In this document: positions 8,877 through 19,268 of the stretch, piece after piece | Layout: every line of letters begins with the position of its first letter | Position numbering within the stretch: the stretch's first letter is position 1 | Assembly (NCBI GenBank): GCA_009360885.1 | Contig: SPEL01000003.1 | Location: 1 to 64,000 of the forward strand | Length of the DNA stretch: 64,000 nucleotides | DNA from: Sphingobium sp. | GTDB taxonomy: Bacteria > Pseudomonadota > Alphaproteobacteria > Sphingomonadales > Sphingomonadaceae | Reading direction: 5' to 3' | Program-made: the position numbers and the translations under genes | The notes under the pieces: model-generated | Told to the model about the DNA's origin: nothing | What the model saw: only the letters and a program-made list of their open reading frames with translations | The model's database searches: none

Positions 8877-10643
8877 ATGCAAACCATGAATATGATTCCT
8901 CTATCGATAACCGGCCAGCGCTGGTGCTGGCGCGGGGACAGGGCCGGTGTCTCCGGTAATACGCTTCAACCTGATGATCTGGTGACGCAGCTTTTACTAT
9001 CCCGTGGTTGCCCGCGAGAGGAAGTGGAGGCACACCGCACCCCCACTATCCGCCATTTCATGCCGGACCCGTCCATTTTTCAGGATATGGATGTAGCGGC
9101 GGCCCGCCTCGCCGATGCCGTGCAGGCGGGCGAACAGGTCACTATTTATGGTGACTATGATGTGGATGGCGCGACCAGTGCGGCGGTGCTTATCCGCCTG
9201 TTGCGGTCCTTGGGGCTGGAGGCAGGCTATTATATACCAGACCGGCTGATGGAGGGCTATGGCCCCGGTGGCCCTGCGTTGGTGCAACTGGCACAGGCTG
9301 GGTCTACCCTCATCGTGACGGTGGATTGCGGGGCTATGGCGTTTGAGGCGCTGGGAATGGCGCGGGATGTTGGCGTGGATGTGATCGTGGTCGATCACCA
9401 TAAATGCGCGAGCGAGCTTCCCCCTGCACTTGCACTGGTGAACCCAAACCGTCTGGATGAAGCCCCAGAGGCCGCCGCCTTCGGCCATTTGGCGGCTGTA
9501 GGCATGGCATTTTTGCTGGGGGCGGCCCTCATACGCGAATTACGGGGCCGGGGCTGGTTCACGGCAAGGGCAGAGCCTAATCTGATGGACCTTCTCGATC
9601 TGGTGGCGTTGGGCACCGTGGCCGATGTCGCGCAATTGCGTGGTCTGAACCGCGCCTTCGTCGCGCAGGGGCTGCGCATCATGGCGCGCCAAGGCAATGG
9701 CGGTCTGGTTGCATTGGCGCAGGCGAGCCGCCTTACCCGTGCGCCTTTGTGCCATGATCTGGGCTTTGCGCTGGGGCCACGCATTAACGCAGGCGGGCGC
9801 GTGGGCAAGTCCGATCTCGGCGTGCGGCTGTTGACCACGCAGGACCCGGAAGAGGCTCGTGAAATCGCAGCGCAACTCGATATGTTTAACGAGGAGCGCC
9901 GTGCCATCGAAATGCAGGTGCAGGAGGAAGCCCAGCGCCTCGCGGAAGATCAAGCCGATAAGCCGGTCATAGTGGTGGCGGGCGAAGGCTGGCACCCCGG
10001 CGTTATTGGCATTGTCGCCGGACGCTTGAAGGAGAAATTCGGCCTGCCTGCGCTGGTGATTGCTCTGGACGAAGATGGCGTCGGCAAAGGTTCTGGCCGC
10101 TCGATCGGCGGGGTTGATCTGGGCGCGGCGGTTCTGGCAGCAAAAGATATGGGCTTGTTGGTTGCAGGTGGCGGCCATGCAATGGCGGCGGGCCTGACCA
10201 TCATGCAGGATAAGATCGGTGAATTACGCGCTTTTCTGGCAGAGCGTCTTTCTGATGCCGTGGCGGCGGCACGGGCCGGACGGGCGCTGCTGCTGGATGC
10301 GATGGTGGCCCCGTGCGGGGTAACGCCTGATCTGGTGCGTAGCCTTGAGGAAGGCGGGCCTTATGGCGCGGGATGGCCCTCCCCCCATATCGCCACTGGT
10401 CCCGCCCGCATCATCAAGGCGGATGTAGTAGGTAACGGCCATTTGCGTCTGGTTGTTTCGGGGGCCGATGGCGGATCGTTAAAGGCTGTTGCCTTTCGTC
10501 AGGCCGATAGCATCCTTGGGCAGGAGTTATTACATGCCGGGAATGATCGTCGGCTCTGGTTGGCTGGGCGCGTGAAAATTGATGATTGGGGCGGCGGACG
10601 AAGCGCTGAACTGCATATGGAGGACGCCGCTTGGGCCGATTGA
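8877..10643 (+). CDS. recJ: Single-stranded-DNA-specific exonuclease RecJ
   Basis: 588 residues, normal RecJ length. DHH domain: YGDYDVDGATSAAVL, DCGAM and VVDHHK carry metal-binding aspartates and histidines; DHHA1 domain: PGVIGIVAGRLKEKFGLPAL and GGGHAMAAG; C-terminal OB-type domain. A 5'-3' exonuclease on single strands, acting in RecF-pathway recombination and mismatch repair. Its start is divergent from the ABC operon. No strong ribosome site is seen before 8877; an ATG at 8883 or 8889 is equally possible. Confidence 0.95.
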   Translation: MQTMNMIPLSITGQRWCWRGDRAGVSGNTLQPDDLVTQLLLSRGCPREEVEAHRTPTIRHFMPDPSIFQDMDVAAARLADAVQAGEQVTIYGDYDVDGATSAAVLIRLLRSLGLEAGYYIPDRLMEGYGPGGPALVQLAQAGSTLIVTVDCGAMAFEALGMARDVGVDVIVVDHHKCASELPPALALVNPNRLDEAPEAAAFGHLAAVGMAFLLGAALIRELRGRGWFTARAEPNLMDLLDLVALGTVADVAQLRGLNRAFVAQGLRIMARQGNGGLVALAQASRLTRAPLCHDLGFALGPRINAGGRVGKSDLGVRLLTTQDPEEAREIAAQLDMFNEERRAIEMQVQEEAQRLAEDQADKPVIVVAGEGWHPGVIGIVAGRLKEKFGLPALVIALDEDGVGKGSGRSIGGVDLGAAVLAAKDMGLLVAGGGHAMAAGLTIMQDKIGELRAFLAERLSDAVAAARAGRALLLDAMVAPCGVTPDLVRSLEEGGPYGAGWPSPHIATGPARIIKADVVGNGHLRLVVSGADGGSLKAVAFRQADSILGQELLHAGNDRRLWLAGRVKIDDWGGGRSAELHMEDAAWAD

Positions 10644-10696
10644 CCTAGGAAATGCCATCTCTTTTTCACCAAAGTGCAATTTTTGTTTTTTGTGGG

Positions 10697-10725
10697 TTGA
10701 CCCGGCGCGGGGTTCCCCCTAATTG
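10697..10725 (+). promoter_or_regulatory. Candidate promoter of tRNA-Glu
   Basis: TTGACC, 17 bases, then TAATTG, with a GC-rich run between the boxes and the tRNA 41 bases downstream. The -35 box and spacing are near-ideal; the -10 box is weak. Assigned by position and spacing only. Confidence 0.5.
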
Positions 10726-10766
10726 CGCTCCACCACGCTGAAACGCTTGCAAAAGCATGCAGCTAT

Positions 10767-10841
10767 GGCCCCTTCGTCTAGCGGTTAGGACGCGGCCCTT
10801 TCACGGCTGAAACACGGGTTCGATTCCCGTAGGGGTCACCA
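10767..10841 (+). tRNA. tRNA-Glu (anticodon TTC)
   Basis: 75 bases with encoded CCA. Acceptor GGCCCCT pairs with AGGGGTC (one G-T); D arm CGTCTAGCGGTTAGGACG; anticodon arm with loop CTTTCAC, anticodon TTC; T arm CGGGTTCGATTCCCG; discriminator A then CCA. Single tRNA gene downstream of recJ with its own apparent promoter. Confidence 0.97.
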
Positions 10842-11160
10842 TATTGGTGGTTTTTCATTACAACTGAGAATATGTGGATCATACTGTAGGCATTTTATGT
10901 GCTTGCGGATCGTGATGGTCTATTCCTGAAATGTAATTTGATTGATACCTATTATCGATAGGTTGCTGCCGTTCTCAGCTCTATTGCTTCCCTCAAGCCA
11001 TCAGCGAGAGACAAGTGATTTATTATACCGATCCGGTAAACGGCACTGTTGCTGGCGAACCCTACCCCAACTGATCGTGCCGATACGCTCTGGCATTTGT
11101 TAATGGAACGCTTCTCTATCCATTTATAACGACGCTGATCGCGCTGCCCCATTTAAGGGC
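10842..11160. other. Intergenic region without a supported gene
   Basis: Between tRNA-Glu and the dehydratase gene end. A minus-strand frame at 10952-11152 (66 codons) has no ribosome site and no family I recognise, so it is not called. AT-rich for this genome. Confidence 0.5.
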
Positions 11161-11172
11161 CAGTCATGAAGA

Positions 11173-11200
11173 GGCCCCGCCCGTGCAGACAGGCGAGGCC
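11173..11200 (-). terminator. Possible terminator hairpin after the dehydratase gene
   Basis: Arms GGCCCCGCC and GGCGAGGCC pair with one mismatch around a 10-base loop, 29 bases past the stop codon of the dehydratase gene. No T run follows, so factor-independent termination is uncertain. Confidence 0.35.
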
Positions 11201-11228
11201 ACATTCGTTCACCCTTAATGGGTCATGC

Positions 11229-13037
11229 TTAGTGGTTGTCGCGGGGCAGCCCTTTGGTCTGGGCAATACGCTGATATTTTTCCGCTCCTTCCAATATCGC
11301 GCCGGTGTTCATCTGCCCGACAACAGCGCGCTGGATTTCTTGCCACGGGGTTTGCGAGTCAGGATAGCTGTAACCGCCATTGGCCAGCAACGCGGCGCGC
11401 CGTTCCGCCAGCTCTTCATCAGAAATCAGCACATCGACGCGACCTTTTTTAAGGTCCATCCGCACCCGATCGCCGGTTTTCAGCAACGCAAGGCCTCCAT
11501 TAGCGGCGGCTTCTGGTGAGGCATTGAGGATCGACGGGCTGCCTGATGTGCCCGACTGCCGCCCATCACCAATGCAGGGAAGCGCGCTCACGCCTTCGGT
11601 GATGAGATAAGCAGGCGGACGCATATTCACGACCTCTGCCGCGCCGGGATAGCCAATTGGCCCAGCCCCGCGCATGAACAACAAGGTCTGCGGGGTGATG
11701 CCCAGGGACGGGTCGTCAATGCGGTGATGATAATCTTCCGGCCCGTCAAAAACCACGGCGGGGCCTTCGAATGCCTCGGGATCATCGGGGTTGGAAAGAT
11801 AACGCAGGCGGAATTCTTCGCTGATGACGCTGGTTTTCATGATGGCAGCATCGAACAAATTGCCGGTCATCACGATGAAGCCTGCTTCATCCTTTAACGG
11901 CTGATCGAACGGGCGGATAACCCGCTCATCCTCGATCGTGGCATCGCGGCAATTATCGCCCATGGTCTTGCCATTAACGGTCAGGGCGTTTTCACGGATC
12001 AACCCCTGCGCCATAAGCTGGGCCACCACCGCCGGAACACCGCCTGCATGGTAATAATCTTCGCCCAGATATTCGCCAGCGGGCTGAAGGTTCACCAGCA
12101 GTGGCACCTTATGGCCATAGGTTTCCCAATCCTTCAGCGGCAGATCAACACCGATATGGCGCGCCAATGCTGCCAGATGGATGGGTGCGTTAGTAGACCC
12201 GCCAATGGCCGAATTGACGACAATGGCATTGTGAAATGCATCCAGCGTTAAAATATCGGAAGGCTTCAGATCTTCGCGAACCATGTCAACAATGCGCTTG
12301 CCAGTGTGATAGGCAACTTCCTGCCGATCACGATATGGCGCGGGGATTGCCGCCGAACCGGGCAGCATCATACCCAGTGCCTCGGCAAGGCTGTTCATCG
12401 TGGTTGCCGTGCCCATGGTGTTGCAATATCCGGTGGACGGCGCGGAAGAAGCTACCAGCTTGATAAAGCCTTCCTCATCCAGTTCGCCCTTGGCCAGCAG
12501 TTCACGGCCCTTCCACACGATGGTGCCGGAACCAGTGCGTTCACCCTTGTGCCAGCCATTGAGCATTGGCCCGACCGAAAGGGCAATGGCGGGGATGTTG
12601 ACCGTTGCCGCCGCCATCAGGCAGGCTGGCGTTGTTTTATCGCACCCGGTCGTCAGCACCACGCCATCCAGCGGATAGCCATAGAGCGCCTCGACCAGCC
12701 CAAGATAAGCGAGGTTACGGTCCAGCCCGGCGGTGGGGCGCTTGCCGGTTTCCTGAATAGGATGCACCGGAAATTCCAGCGCAATGCCGCCCGCCTCACG
12801 AATACCCTCACGGATGCGTTCGGCCAGCACGATATGATGGCGGTTGCAGGGGGAAAGGTCGCTCCCTGTCTGCGCGATACCAATGATCGGCCTGCCGGAC
12901 CGCAATTCCTCAAGGCTGATGCCGAAGTTCAAATAGCGCTCCAGATAGAGCGAAGTCATGTCGATATTATCAGGGTTATTGAACCAGGCTCGCGAACGGA
13001 GCCCGGGTTTAGAAGTGTCTGTCATGCTGGTTCCCAT
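11229..13037 (-). CDS. IlvD/Edd family sugar acid dehydratase (probable L-arabonate-type)
   Basis: 602 residues, the length of the pentonate/hexonate dehydratase branch of the IlvD/Edd family. Three expected Fe-S cysteines are visible: C64 (DLSPCNRHH), C132 (TTGCDKTTP) and C205 (STGYCNTMG); the C-terminal [20 protein letters not shown] matches the family. It removes water from a sugar acid to give a 2-keto-3-deoxy acid. Its start overlaps the mutarotase stop by one base (TGATG); an ATG at 13025 is the alternative. With the neighbouring AraD1, semialdehyde dehydrogenase and sugar dehydrogenase the substrate is probably a pentonate such as L-arabonate; D-galactonate or D-xylonate are not excluded. 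Confidence 0.9.
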   Translation of the reverse strand: MGTSMTDTSKPGLRSRAWFNNPDNIDMTSLYLERYLNFGISLEELRSGRPIIGIAQTGSDLSPCNRHHIVLAERIREGIREAGGIALEFPVHPIQETGKRPTAGLDRNLAYLGLVEALYGYPLDGVVLTTGCDKTTPACLMAAATVNIPAIALSVGPMLNGWHKGERTGSGTIVWKGRELLAKGELDEEGFIKLVASSAPSTGYCNTMGTATTMNSLAEALGMMLPGSAAIPAPYRDRQEVAYHTGKRIVDMVREDLKPSDILTLDAFHNAIVVNSAIGGSTNAPIHLAALARHIGVDLPLKDWETYGHKVPLLVNLQPAGEYLGEDYYHAGGVPAVVAQLMAQGLIRENALTVNGKTMGDNCRDATIEDERVIRPFDQPLKDEAGFIVMTGNLFDAAIMKTSVISEEFRLRYLSNPDDPEAFEGPAVVFDGPEDYHHRIDDPSLGITPQTLLFMRGAGPIGYPGAAEVVNMRPPAYLITEGVSALPCIGDGRQSGTSGSPSILNASPEAAANGGLALLKTGDRVRMDLKKGRVDVLISDEELAERRAALLANGGYSYPDSQTPWQEIQRAVVGQMNTGAILEGAEKYQRIAQTKGLPRDNH

Positions 13038-14185
13038 CAGGGGCGAGTGGAAAAACGATAAATCATAACGTGGCGATAGGGCTTGCCGGGATCGACACGA
13101 GCGGAAACAAAACTGGGCTGATTGGGCGCGTTCGGGAATTTCTGAGGTTCCAACGCAATCCCATCACCCATGCGATAAAGATGGCCGGATTTGCCGATCA
13201 GCGTACCATCCAGAAAATTACCTGTGTAAAACTGTACGCCCGGTTCCGTCGTCAAAACCTCCAGCACACGGCCCGACACAGGATCTTCGAGACGTGCGGC
13301 CAGTTCGGGCCGTTTCGTAACGCCCTTATCCAGCGCATAATTATGGTCATAGCCGCGTCCATAGACGATCTGCTGATCGCGTCCGTCGCGAATAGCATCG
13401 GCAACACGGCGGGGCTGACGGAAATCAAAGGGTGATCCTTCAACCGGGCGCAGTTCGCCGGTGGGGATCAGTTTCTCGTTAACCGGCGTATAGGCACGAG
13501 CCGGAATGGTCAGCACGTTGCCCAGCGCGCTGTCGGCGGCCCCCTCACCCGCCATATTGAAAATAGCGTGGTTGGTCATGTTAACAATGGTCGGCTTGTC
13601 GGTTTTAGCATCAAAGCTGATGGTCAGCTCGCCCGCCTCATCCAATGAATAGGTAACGGTGGTTTCCAGCTTGCCGGGATAGCCTGATTCGCCATCAGGG
13701 CTGATACGGGTGAGAACAAGGCGCGCCACCGGGCCGGATTTCACCGAGGCCACTTTCCAGACTTGTTTGTCAAAGCCCTGGCCGCCGCCATGCAGGCTAT
13801 TTTCACCATCATTGAGGGGAAGCTGATAAGTCCGACTATCAAGGGTGAATCGCCCACCTGCAACGCGATTGGCATAGCGGCCGACGGTGACGCCAAAAAA
13901 ATTGGGATGTTTCACATAGGAATCGAGCGCGTCATAACCCAGAACAACATCGGCGAGTTGGCCGTTTTTGTCCGGCATGACAACGGACTGAAGCGTTGCG
14001 CCATAGGTCAGTATTTTCGCCGACACACCATTTCGGGCCTTGAGCTCAATAGATTCGACAGCGGTCCCGTCATCCAGAACACCGGCAGGCTTACGCTCAA
14101 CCTCTACCGCATGGGTTGGTGCGGATGCGCTAAATATCATCGCTAAAGTGATCGACGCGGCGCTTGCCATGCCCTTCAGAGCCAT
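13037..14185 (-). CDS. Aldose 1-epimerase (mutarotase), exported
   Basis: 382 residues from the ATG at 14185, chosen because AGGAG lies 7 bases upstream; earlier in-frame starts lack that spacing. A signal peptide is visible ([26 protein letters not shown]). Mutarotase signatures: [17 protein letters not shown], the catalytic-region His in [10 protein letters not shown], and a C-terminal Glu in [11 protein letters not shown]. It interconverts alpha and beta anomers, here in the periplasm, presumably to feed the transporter or dehydrogenase. Co-transcribed with the dehydratase gene and divergent from the sugar transporter. Confidence 0.92.
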   Translation of the reverse strand: MALKGMASAASITLAMIFSASAPTHAVEVERKPAGVLDDGTAVESIELKARNGVSAKILTYGATLQSVVMPDKNGQLADVVLGYDALDSYVKHPNFFGVTVGRYANRVAGGRFTLDSRTYQLPLNDGENSLHGGGQGFDKQVWKVASVKSGPVARLVLTRISPDGESGYPGKLETTVTYSLDEAGELTISFDAKTDKPTIVNMTNHAIFNMAGEGAADSALGNVLTIPARAYTPVNEKLIPTGELRPVEGSPFDFRQPRRVADAIRDGRDQQIVYGRGYDHNYALDKGVTKRPELAARLEDPVSGRVLEVLTTEPGVQFYTGNFLDGTLIGKSGHLYRMGDGIALEPQKFPNAPNQPSFVSARVDPGKPYRHVMIYRFSTRP

Positions 14186-14236
14186 TACCATTCTCCTGTA
14201 TATCCACACCCCATTGACGAAGGGTTCGCATATATA

Positions 14237-14247
14237 TAGTCCGACAA
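14237..14247. promoter_or_regulatory. Candidate operator for the cluster's FadR-type regulator
   Basis: TAGTCCGACAA fits the TNGTNNNACNA pattern described for FadR-subfamily GntR operators and has a GTC-C-GAC dyad. It sits in the 144-base gap between the divergent mutarotase and transporter genes. A related site (ATGTCGGAGTA on the plus strand, sharing TCCGACA on the other strand) lies at 16617-16627, just before the semialdehyde dehydrogenase gene. Confidence 0.4.
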
Positions 14248-14329
14248 ATCAAGCAATGGCAAGTCACGCTTCACTTACCTTTCGCAAGGGAAGTTGAAAT
14301 TAAGCCACAGATATTCGGAGAAGGGTGAT

Positions 14330-15640
14330 ATGGCCCCACCTATAGTAACAAAGACCACCCCTGCGCCTGCCAGCGGAACACCAGGCGTAAATTATGGCCC
14401 AGCACTCACTTTGCTCGCCAGCCTGTTTTTCATGTGGGGGTTCATCACCGTCATCAACAACACCTTGCTGCCGCATTTACGCAGTGTTTTTGACCTTAGC
14501 TATACCCAGACCACCATTATCGAATCCGTCTGGTTTATTGCTTATTTTGTTGCGTCGATTCCCGCAGCAAAGCTGATTGAACGCATCGGCTATAAGAAAT
14601 CTCTCGTTGTTGGCCTCGCCATCATGGCGCTGGGCGCATTGGGCATGATACCGGCGGCGCAGATACCATCCTATGCCGTTACATTGATAGCCCTGTTCAT
14701 CATCGCCTGTGGCATTACCTTGCTTCAGGTGGCGGCAAATCCTTATGTCGCGGTGGTAGGAAAGCCGGAAACGGCATCGTCGCGCCTCAATCTGGTGCAG
14801 GCGTTTAATTCCTTTGGCACGACATTGGCCCCGCTTTTTGGCGGTTATCTCATTCTGGGTCGCTCAACATCGGGGAATGCGGAAGCGGGCGCTGCGGCGC
14901 TAACGCAGGCAGAACGGCTCGCAGATGCGCAGGCGGTGCAGCTTCCTTATCTGATCGTTGCAATAGTGCTGGTGGTCTTGGCGGTTGTCATTGCTCGCTT
15001 CCCTCTGCCCGAAATGCAGTCATCATCAGGTCAAGCCGCCCGCGAAGAGCGTAAGCATCATTCGCTGTGGCAGCATCGCAATCTGGTATGGGGCGTGCCG
15101 GCCATTTTCATCTATCTGATCGCTGAAATTGGCGTTTCAAACCTCTTCATTAACTTTGTGTCTCAGCCAGAAATTGGCAATTTAACGCACAAAGAAGCAT
15201 CCCATTATTTGTTTTTGCTGTGGGGCGGAATGATGGTGGGCCGGTTTATCGGCAGCTATGTGATGCAGAATATTGCGCCAGAACGGGCGCTGGCAGCCGC
15301 GTCCATTGGTGCCTTTGCCGTGATGATGGTGGCAACGTTTGCAACTGGCCATGTGGCCATGTGGGCACTGATTTCTGTGGGCTTGTTCCATTCCATCATG
15401 TTCCCGACCATTTTCACCCTTGGCATTAAGGGACTTGGCCCCCTGACTGAGGAAGGCTCGGGCCTGTTGGTCATGGCCATTGCAGGCGGCGCTCTGGTGG
15501 TGGTTCAGGGCTGGCTGGCCGATCATTACGGCCTTCAGACCTCTTTCCTGCTGACCGCAGCCTGCGAGCTATATGTATTATTCTATGCCTTGTGGGGGTC
15601 ACGCCCTACAAATGCCCTGCCTGACCAGCATATAGATTGA
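14330..15640 (+). CDS. Sugar MFS transporter, FucP/GluP-like
   Basis: 436 residues from the ATG at 14330, preceded by AGAAGGG at 5 bases. About 12 membrane helices. The opening FFMWGFITVINNTLLPHL and the NPYVAVVGKPETASSRLNL segment after helix 4 are typical of the FHS (fucose/galactose/glucose:H+ symporter) family. Located between the mutarotase and the regulator, it is the likely uptake system for the sugar oxidised by the cluster. A bidirectional terminator ends the transcript. Confidence 0.93.
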   Translation: MAPPIVTKTTPAPASGTPGVNYGPALTLLASLFFMWGFITVINNTLLPHLRSVFDLSYTQTTIIESVWFIAYFVASIPAAKLIERIGYKKSLVVGLAIMALGALGMIPAAQIPSYAVTLIALFIIACGITLLQVAANPYVAVVGKPETASSRLNLVQAFNSFGTTLAPLFGGYLILGRSTSGNAEAGAAALTQAERLADAQAVQLPYLIVAIVLVVLAVVIARFPLPEMQSSSGQAAREERKHHSLWQHRNLVWGVPAIFIYLIAEIGVSNLFINFVSQPEIGNLTHKEASHYLFLLWGGMMVGRFIGSYVMQNIAPERALAAASIGAFAVMMVATFATGHVAMWALISVGLFHSIMFPTIFTLGIKGLGPLTEEGSGLLVMAIAGGALVVVQGWLADHYGLQTSFLLTAACELYVLFYALWGSRPTNALPDQHID

Positions 15641-15665
15641 GTGGGGGTAACCACCCGCCATTAAA

Positions 15666-15702
15666 AAAGGCCGGCCTTTCGATGGTAAAGGTCGGCCTTT
15701 TT
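15666..15702. terminator. Bidirectional terminator between the transporter and regulator genes
   Basis: AAAGGCCGGCCTTT (15666-15679) and AAAGGTCGGCCTTT (15687-15700) form a stem with A and T runs on both sides. The two convergent genes end at 15640 and 15723, so one hairpin can serve both. Confidence 0.85.
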
Positions 15703-15722
15703 CTGTTCGGCTTAGATGGAAA

Positions 15723-16520
15723 TCAGCTCTCCATTGAGCTGCGTGTATCATCCAGCGCCAGATCAACCAGCACCCGCATGGCATCCCCTGCCGCTGCCGG
15801 ATCACCCGCTGCGATGGCCTCGTAAACCAATGTATGATCGGGGATAGGATTGCGCGGCAAAGCCCGCGAACGCTGCTTAAACTGGGTGGTCCAGTTGACC
15901 GCCGCACCAATGCTGGCAGACAAAGCGATCAGCGCATCATTATGCGTCGCTTGCAATATCGCGTTATGAAAATCGCGGTCGGCGGCGCGCCCGGCATCTG
16001 TCGCCAGAGTATGTCGCCGCATAGCAGCCAGCGCCTCCTTCATCATCTTTACATCATTTTTATCGCGCCGCTGCGCAGCCAGACTGGCCGCAGCGGGTTC
16101 GACTATAGCGCGCAGTTCAAACAGGCTGCGTACAAATTCAACATCTGGCTCCCCCGTAAAGGCCCATGCAAGAACCTCCGGATCCAGCAGGTTCCAGCGA
16201 TTGCGCGGCAACACTCTTGTTCCGGCCTTTGGACGGCTTTCTACCAGCCCTTTGGCGGTCAGCACCTGCACAGCTTCGCGGTAGGCGCTCCGGGAAACCT
16301 CCAACTCTTCGGCAAAGGCTACTTCGCCAGAGAGGGTATCCCCCGGCTGATATTCCCCTGACAAAATGGCCGTACCCAGCTTATGGGCAATCGCCCCGTG
16401 CAGGCGGCGCCCCGGTCCCCTGACCTGCTTGCGCGGATTTGGCCGCTGAGCTTTGGTTTCACTTTCATCATTTCCGCCATCGCTTGCGGATTGTAGCTTT
16501 GACACGCTGGCTTCCTCCAT
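15723..16520 (-). CDS. FadR/GntR family transcriptional regulator
   Basis: 265 residues. After a low-complexity N-terminus of about 40 residues comes a GntR winged helix (LGTAILSGEYQPGDTLSGEV, then SRSAYREAVQVLTAKGLVESRPKAGTRV), followed by an all-helical FCD ligand domain (about 115-250) whose conserved Asp and His residues (RDFHNAIL, later NPIPDHTLVYEAI) bind metal and an organic acid in this family. Divergent from the semialdehyde dehydrogenase gene, convergent with the transporter gene. Most likely the local regulator, responding to a sugar acid or keto acid of the pathway. Confidence 0.9.
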   Translation of the reverse strand: MEEASVSKLQSASDGGNDESETKAQRPNPRKQVRGPGRRLHGAIAHKLGTAILSGEYQPGDTLSGEVAFAEELEVSRSAYREAVQVLTAKGLVESRPKAGTRVLPRNRWNLLDPEVLAWAFTGEPDVEFVRSLFELRAIVEPAAASLAAQRRDKNDVKMMKEALAAMRRHTLATDAGRAADRDFHNAILQATHNDALIALSASIGAAVNWTTQFKQRSRALPRNPIPDHTLVYEAIAAGDPAAAGDAMRVLVDLALDDTRSSMES

Positions 16521-16610
16521 CGCCCCCTCCCTAACAGTCTCTTTGATAAGGCGAAATGGTAAACATCACGCAACATAGATTCACTTCTGCGATTGCCTTC
16601 TTTTTCACTC

Positions 16611-16627
16611 TATAATATGTCGGAGTA
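16611..16627 (+). promoter_or_regulatory. -10 box and candidate operator upstream of the semialdehyde dehydrogenase gene
   Basis: A perfect TATAAT at 16611-16616 lies 29 bases before the ATG at 16645, without a good -35 box. The overlapping ATGTCGGAGTA (16617-16627) resembles the candidate FadR-type site at 14237-14247. A repressor bound here would cover the start of transcription. Confidence 0.4.
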
Positions 16628-16644
16628 AATAAGGAGATTCATAA

Positions 16645-18171
16645 ATGACCGAATTTCATTCTGTCACAGCAGAAACCGGCCTGCCCGAAGGCGACGCCAT
16701 TCCCGGCAACAGCCTGTCTGATGTGCAGGCCGCCTGCGCCGCAGCGGACGAGGCTTTTGATAGCTATCGCGCTACGGATGATGAAAGCCGCGCCGCTTTC
16801 CTTGAGAAGATTGCCGAAGAAATATTGGCGCTGGGTGATGAACTGATCGTCACCGCCATGCGGGAAAGCGGCCTTCCCCGCGCGCGCCTGGAAGGTGAGC
16901 GTGGCAGAACTGTCGGACAATTGAGGCTGTTCGCCAATGTCGTGCGTCTGGGCCAGTGGAAATCCATCCGGATTGATCCTGCCCAACCTGATCGTCAGCC
17001 CCTGCCCCGGCCTGATCTGCGTTTGCGCATGATCCCCCTTGGACCTGTCGCGGTATTTGGCGCATCGAACTTTCCGCTCGCATTCTCCACGGCTGGTGGT
17101 GATACGGCCTCTGCTCTGGCTGCGGGCTGCCCTGTCATCGTTAAGGCGCACACCGCGCATCTGCGCACCGGTCTGCTGATCGCCAGCGCTATTACAAAGG
17201 CGGTGGAAGCCTGCGGCCTGCCCAAGGGCGTATTTGCGCACCTCATTGGTCCCGGCAATGAACTGGGCTCGGCACTGGTACAGGACCCACGTATCGCGGC
17301 TGTCGGCTTCACCGGCTCCCGCAGTGGCGGCATTGCGCTGATGAAGCTGGCTCAGGCCCGCCCAGTTCCCATCCCGGTCTATGCCGAAATGTCGAGCATT
17401 AACCCGGTCGTCATCATGCCAGAAGCGCTGAAGGCACGCGGCGAAGCACTTGGTGCGGCTTTTATAGGCTCGCTCACCATGGGCGCGGGGCAGTTCTGCA
17501 CCAATCCGGGCTTGCTTCTCGCCATTGAAGGCGATGGCATTGATGCCTTTGCAACTGCGGCAACCGCCGCACTGGAAACGGCTGAGGCCCAGACCATGCT
17601 GACCACCGGCATTTGCTCCGCTTATAATAAAGGCACAGATGCTCTGGCGGGTAATGCGGCGGTCACGACCCTCGCTCGCGGCAAAGAAGGCAATGGCACC
17701 ACCAAGGGTCAGGCCGCTTTGTTCCAGACCACCGCAGCAGCATTTCTGGCTGACGAAGCGCTGGGCGCGGAAGTATTCGGCGCATCCTCGCTCATCATTC
17801 GGTGCAAGGATGAGGCCGAACTCCGTGCGGTACTGAACGGCCTTGAAGGGCAGCTTACCGCAACCATCCATATGGATGAAGGCGACACTGCTCTGGCCCA
17901 GCGCCTGCTGCCTCTGCTGGAACGCAAGGTTGGCCGTATCCTCGCCAATGGCTGGCCCACCGGCGTTGAGGTGAGCCACACGATGGTGCATGGCGGCCCC
18001 TTCCCCGCAACATCAGACAGCCGCACGACATCGGTCGGCAGCCTTGCGATTGACCGCTTCCTGCGCCCGGTTTCTTATCAGAACATCGCCCCGGCGATTC
18101 TGCCTGCGGATCTGCGCGATGGCGGCGGCAAGGCACCGCGCATGATCGACGGTGTGCTTCATACAAACTGA
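16645..18171 (+). CDS. Aldehyde dehydrogenase (NADP+), probable alpha-ketoglutarate semialdehyde dehydrogenase
   Basis: 508 residues, an aldehyde dehydrogenase fold. [24 protein letters not shown] cofactor motif, [10 protein letters not shown], the catalytic Glu in [10 protein letters not shown] and the catalytic Cys in [12 protein letters not shown] are all present. The short AEMSSINPV block and length match the KGSADH-III/NADP+ class that oxidises 2-oxoglutarate semialdehyde to 2-oxoglutarate, the last step of Weimberg pathways. AAGGAG lies just upstream of the start. A strong terminator follows. Confidence 0.92.
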   Translation: MTEFHSVTAETGLPEGDAIPGNSLSDVQAACAAADEAFDSYRATDDESRAAFLEKIAEEILALGDELIVTAMRESGLPRARLEGERGRTVGQLRLFANVVRLGQWKSIRIDPAQPDRQPLPRPDLRLRMIPLGPVAVFGASNFPLAFSTAGGDTASALAAGCPVIVKAHTAHLRTGLLIASAITKAVEACGLPKGVFAHLIGPGNELGSALVQDPRIAAVGFTGSRSGGIALMKLAQARPVPIPVYAEMSSINPVVIMPEALKARGEALGAAFIGSLTMGAGQFCTNPGLLLAIEGDGIDAFATAATAALETAEAQTMLTTGICSAYNKGTDALAGNAAVTTLARGKEGNGTTKGQAALFQTTAAAFLADEALGAEVFGASSLIIRCKDEAELRAVLNGLEGQLTATIHMDEGDTALAQRLLPLLERKVGRILANGWPTGVEVSHTMVHGGPFPATSDSRTTSVGSLAIDRFLRPVSYQNIAPAILPADLRDGGGKAPRMIDGVLHTN

Positions 18172-18180
18172 GGAATGCAA

Positions 18181-18215
18181 CAGGCCGGAATCCGCAAAGG
18201 ACCCGGCCTGTTTTT
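18181..18215 (+). terminator. Rho-independent terminator after the semialdehyde dehydrogenase gene
   Basis: CAGGCCGG and CCGGCCTG pair perfectly around a 14-base loop, followed by five T. It stands between two genes of the same pathway, so the araD1-type gene downstream relies on read-through or on its own promoter within 18216-18272. Confidence 0.85.
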
Positions 18216-18272
18216 ATAGTGATGATACGCCATTGCCACCATTGGGCAGGCGTTTAGTGAGAGGATTGTGTT

Positions 18273-19265
18273 ATGGCACTTCGTTTGCTGCAACATCGCG
18301 GCACGGATAATCTTCGTTCGGTCATTTTGGCTGATGGAGACGATGCCTGGTTTATCCCCGGCGTTACCAGCGTGCGGGAACTGGCGCTGGAGGCCATTGC
18401 CAATGGCCAGAGCATTGCGGAAACCGTTGCTGCCAAAGGCAAAGGCAATGCGGCAGACATTGCGGCGGAATTTGAGGCGGGCACTCTGCTCTCCCCAATC
18501 GACCACGCAGACCCCGCGCATTTGCTGCTCACCGGTACGGGCCTCACGCATTTAGGGTCTGCTGAAGGGCGCAATAAAATGCATCAGGCGGCCGCCTCTG
18601 CCGAAACGCAGACAGATTCGATGCGCATGTTCCTCGAAGGGCTGGAAGGTGGTAAGCCTGCCCCCGGCACCGAAGGACAGCAGCCAGAATGGTTCTATAA
18701 AGGTGATGGGTCGCAGCTTATCGCCTCCAACACTCCGCTTGCCATGCCTGCTTTTGCAAAGGATGGCGGCGAAGAGCCTGAACTCGCAGGTGTTTATATC
18801 ATCGCTGAGGACGGCACCCCCTATCGCATCGGCCTTGCCCTTGCCAATGAGTTTTCAGACCATGTGACCGAGCGTCACAATTACCTCTGGCTCGCGCATT
18901 CCAAATTGCGTCAGGCATCCATTGGCCCGGAATTGCTGATCGGTGATCTGCCCCCTCATGTCGAAGGGACCAGCCGTCTGGTGCGTAATGGCGAAACCAT
19001 CTGGGAAAAGCCGTTCCTTTCCGGCGAAGATAATATGTCCCACAGCATCGCCAATTTGGAACATCATCATTTCAAATATGATCTGTTCCGCCGCGCAGGG
19101 GATGTTCATGTGCATTTCTTTGGCACGGCTACCCTGTCCTTTGCTGATGGCGTACAAACGCAGGAAGGCGATGTGTTTGAAATCAGCGCTGCGCCCTTCA
19201 CCCTGCCGGTGCGCAATGCATTGACCCGCGCAGCAGCTGCCCCTGCTACCGTAAAGGCGCTGTAA
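18273..19265 (+). CDS. AraD1 family protein (2-keto-3-deoxy-pentonate dehydratase, FAH superfamily)
   Basis: 330 residues, AraD1 family of the fumarylacetoacetate-hydrolase superfamily. Family landmarks: DHADPAHLLLTGTGLTHLGS near residue 85 and the metal-ligand region NEFSDHVTERHNYLWLAHSKLRQ. By family knowledge it converts 2-keto-3-deoxy-L-arabonate (or a related acid) to 2-oxoglutarate semialdehyde, feeding the dehydrogenase encoded upstream. The next gene follows within 3 bases. Confidence 0.9.
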   Translation: MALRLLQHRGTDNLRSVILADGDDAWFIPGVTSVRELALEAIANGQSIAETVAAKGKGNAADIAAEFEAGTLLSPIDHADPAHLLLTGTGLTHLGSAEGRNKMHQAAASAETQTDSMRMFLEGLEGGKPAPGTEGQQPEWFYKGDGSQLIASNTPLAMPAFAKDGGEEPELAGVYIIAEDGTPYRIGLALANEFSDHVTERHNYLWLAHSKLRQASIGPELLIGDLPPHVEGTSRLVRNGETIWEKPFLSGEDNMSHSIANLEHHHFKYDLFRRAGDVHVHFFGTATLSFADGVQTQEGDVFEISAAPFTLPVRNALTRAAAAPATVKAL

Positions 19266-19268
19266 GTG

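Noticed and set aside
16639..17991. 450-codon frame opposite the semialdehyde dehydrogenase gene
   Set aside because: Shadow of a well conserved gene; Arg/Gly/Gln/His-rich and without family resemblance.
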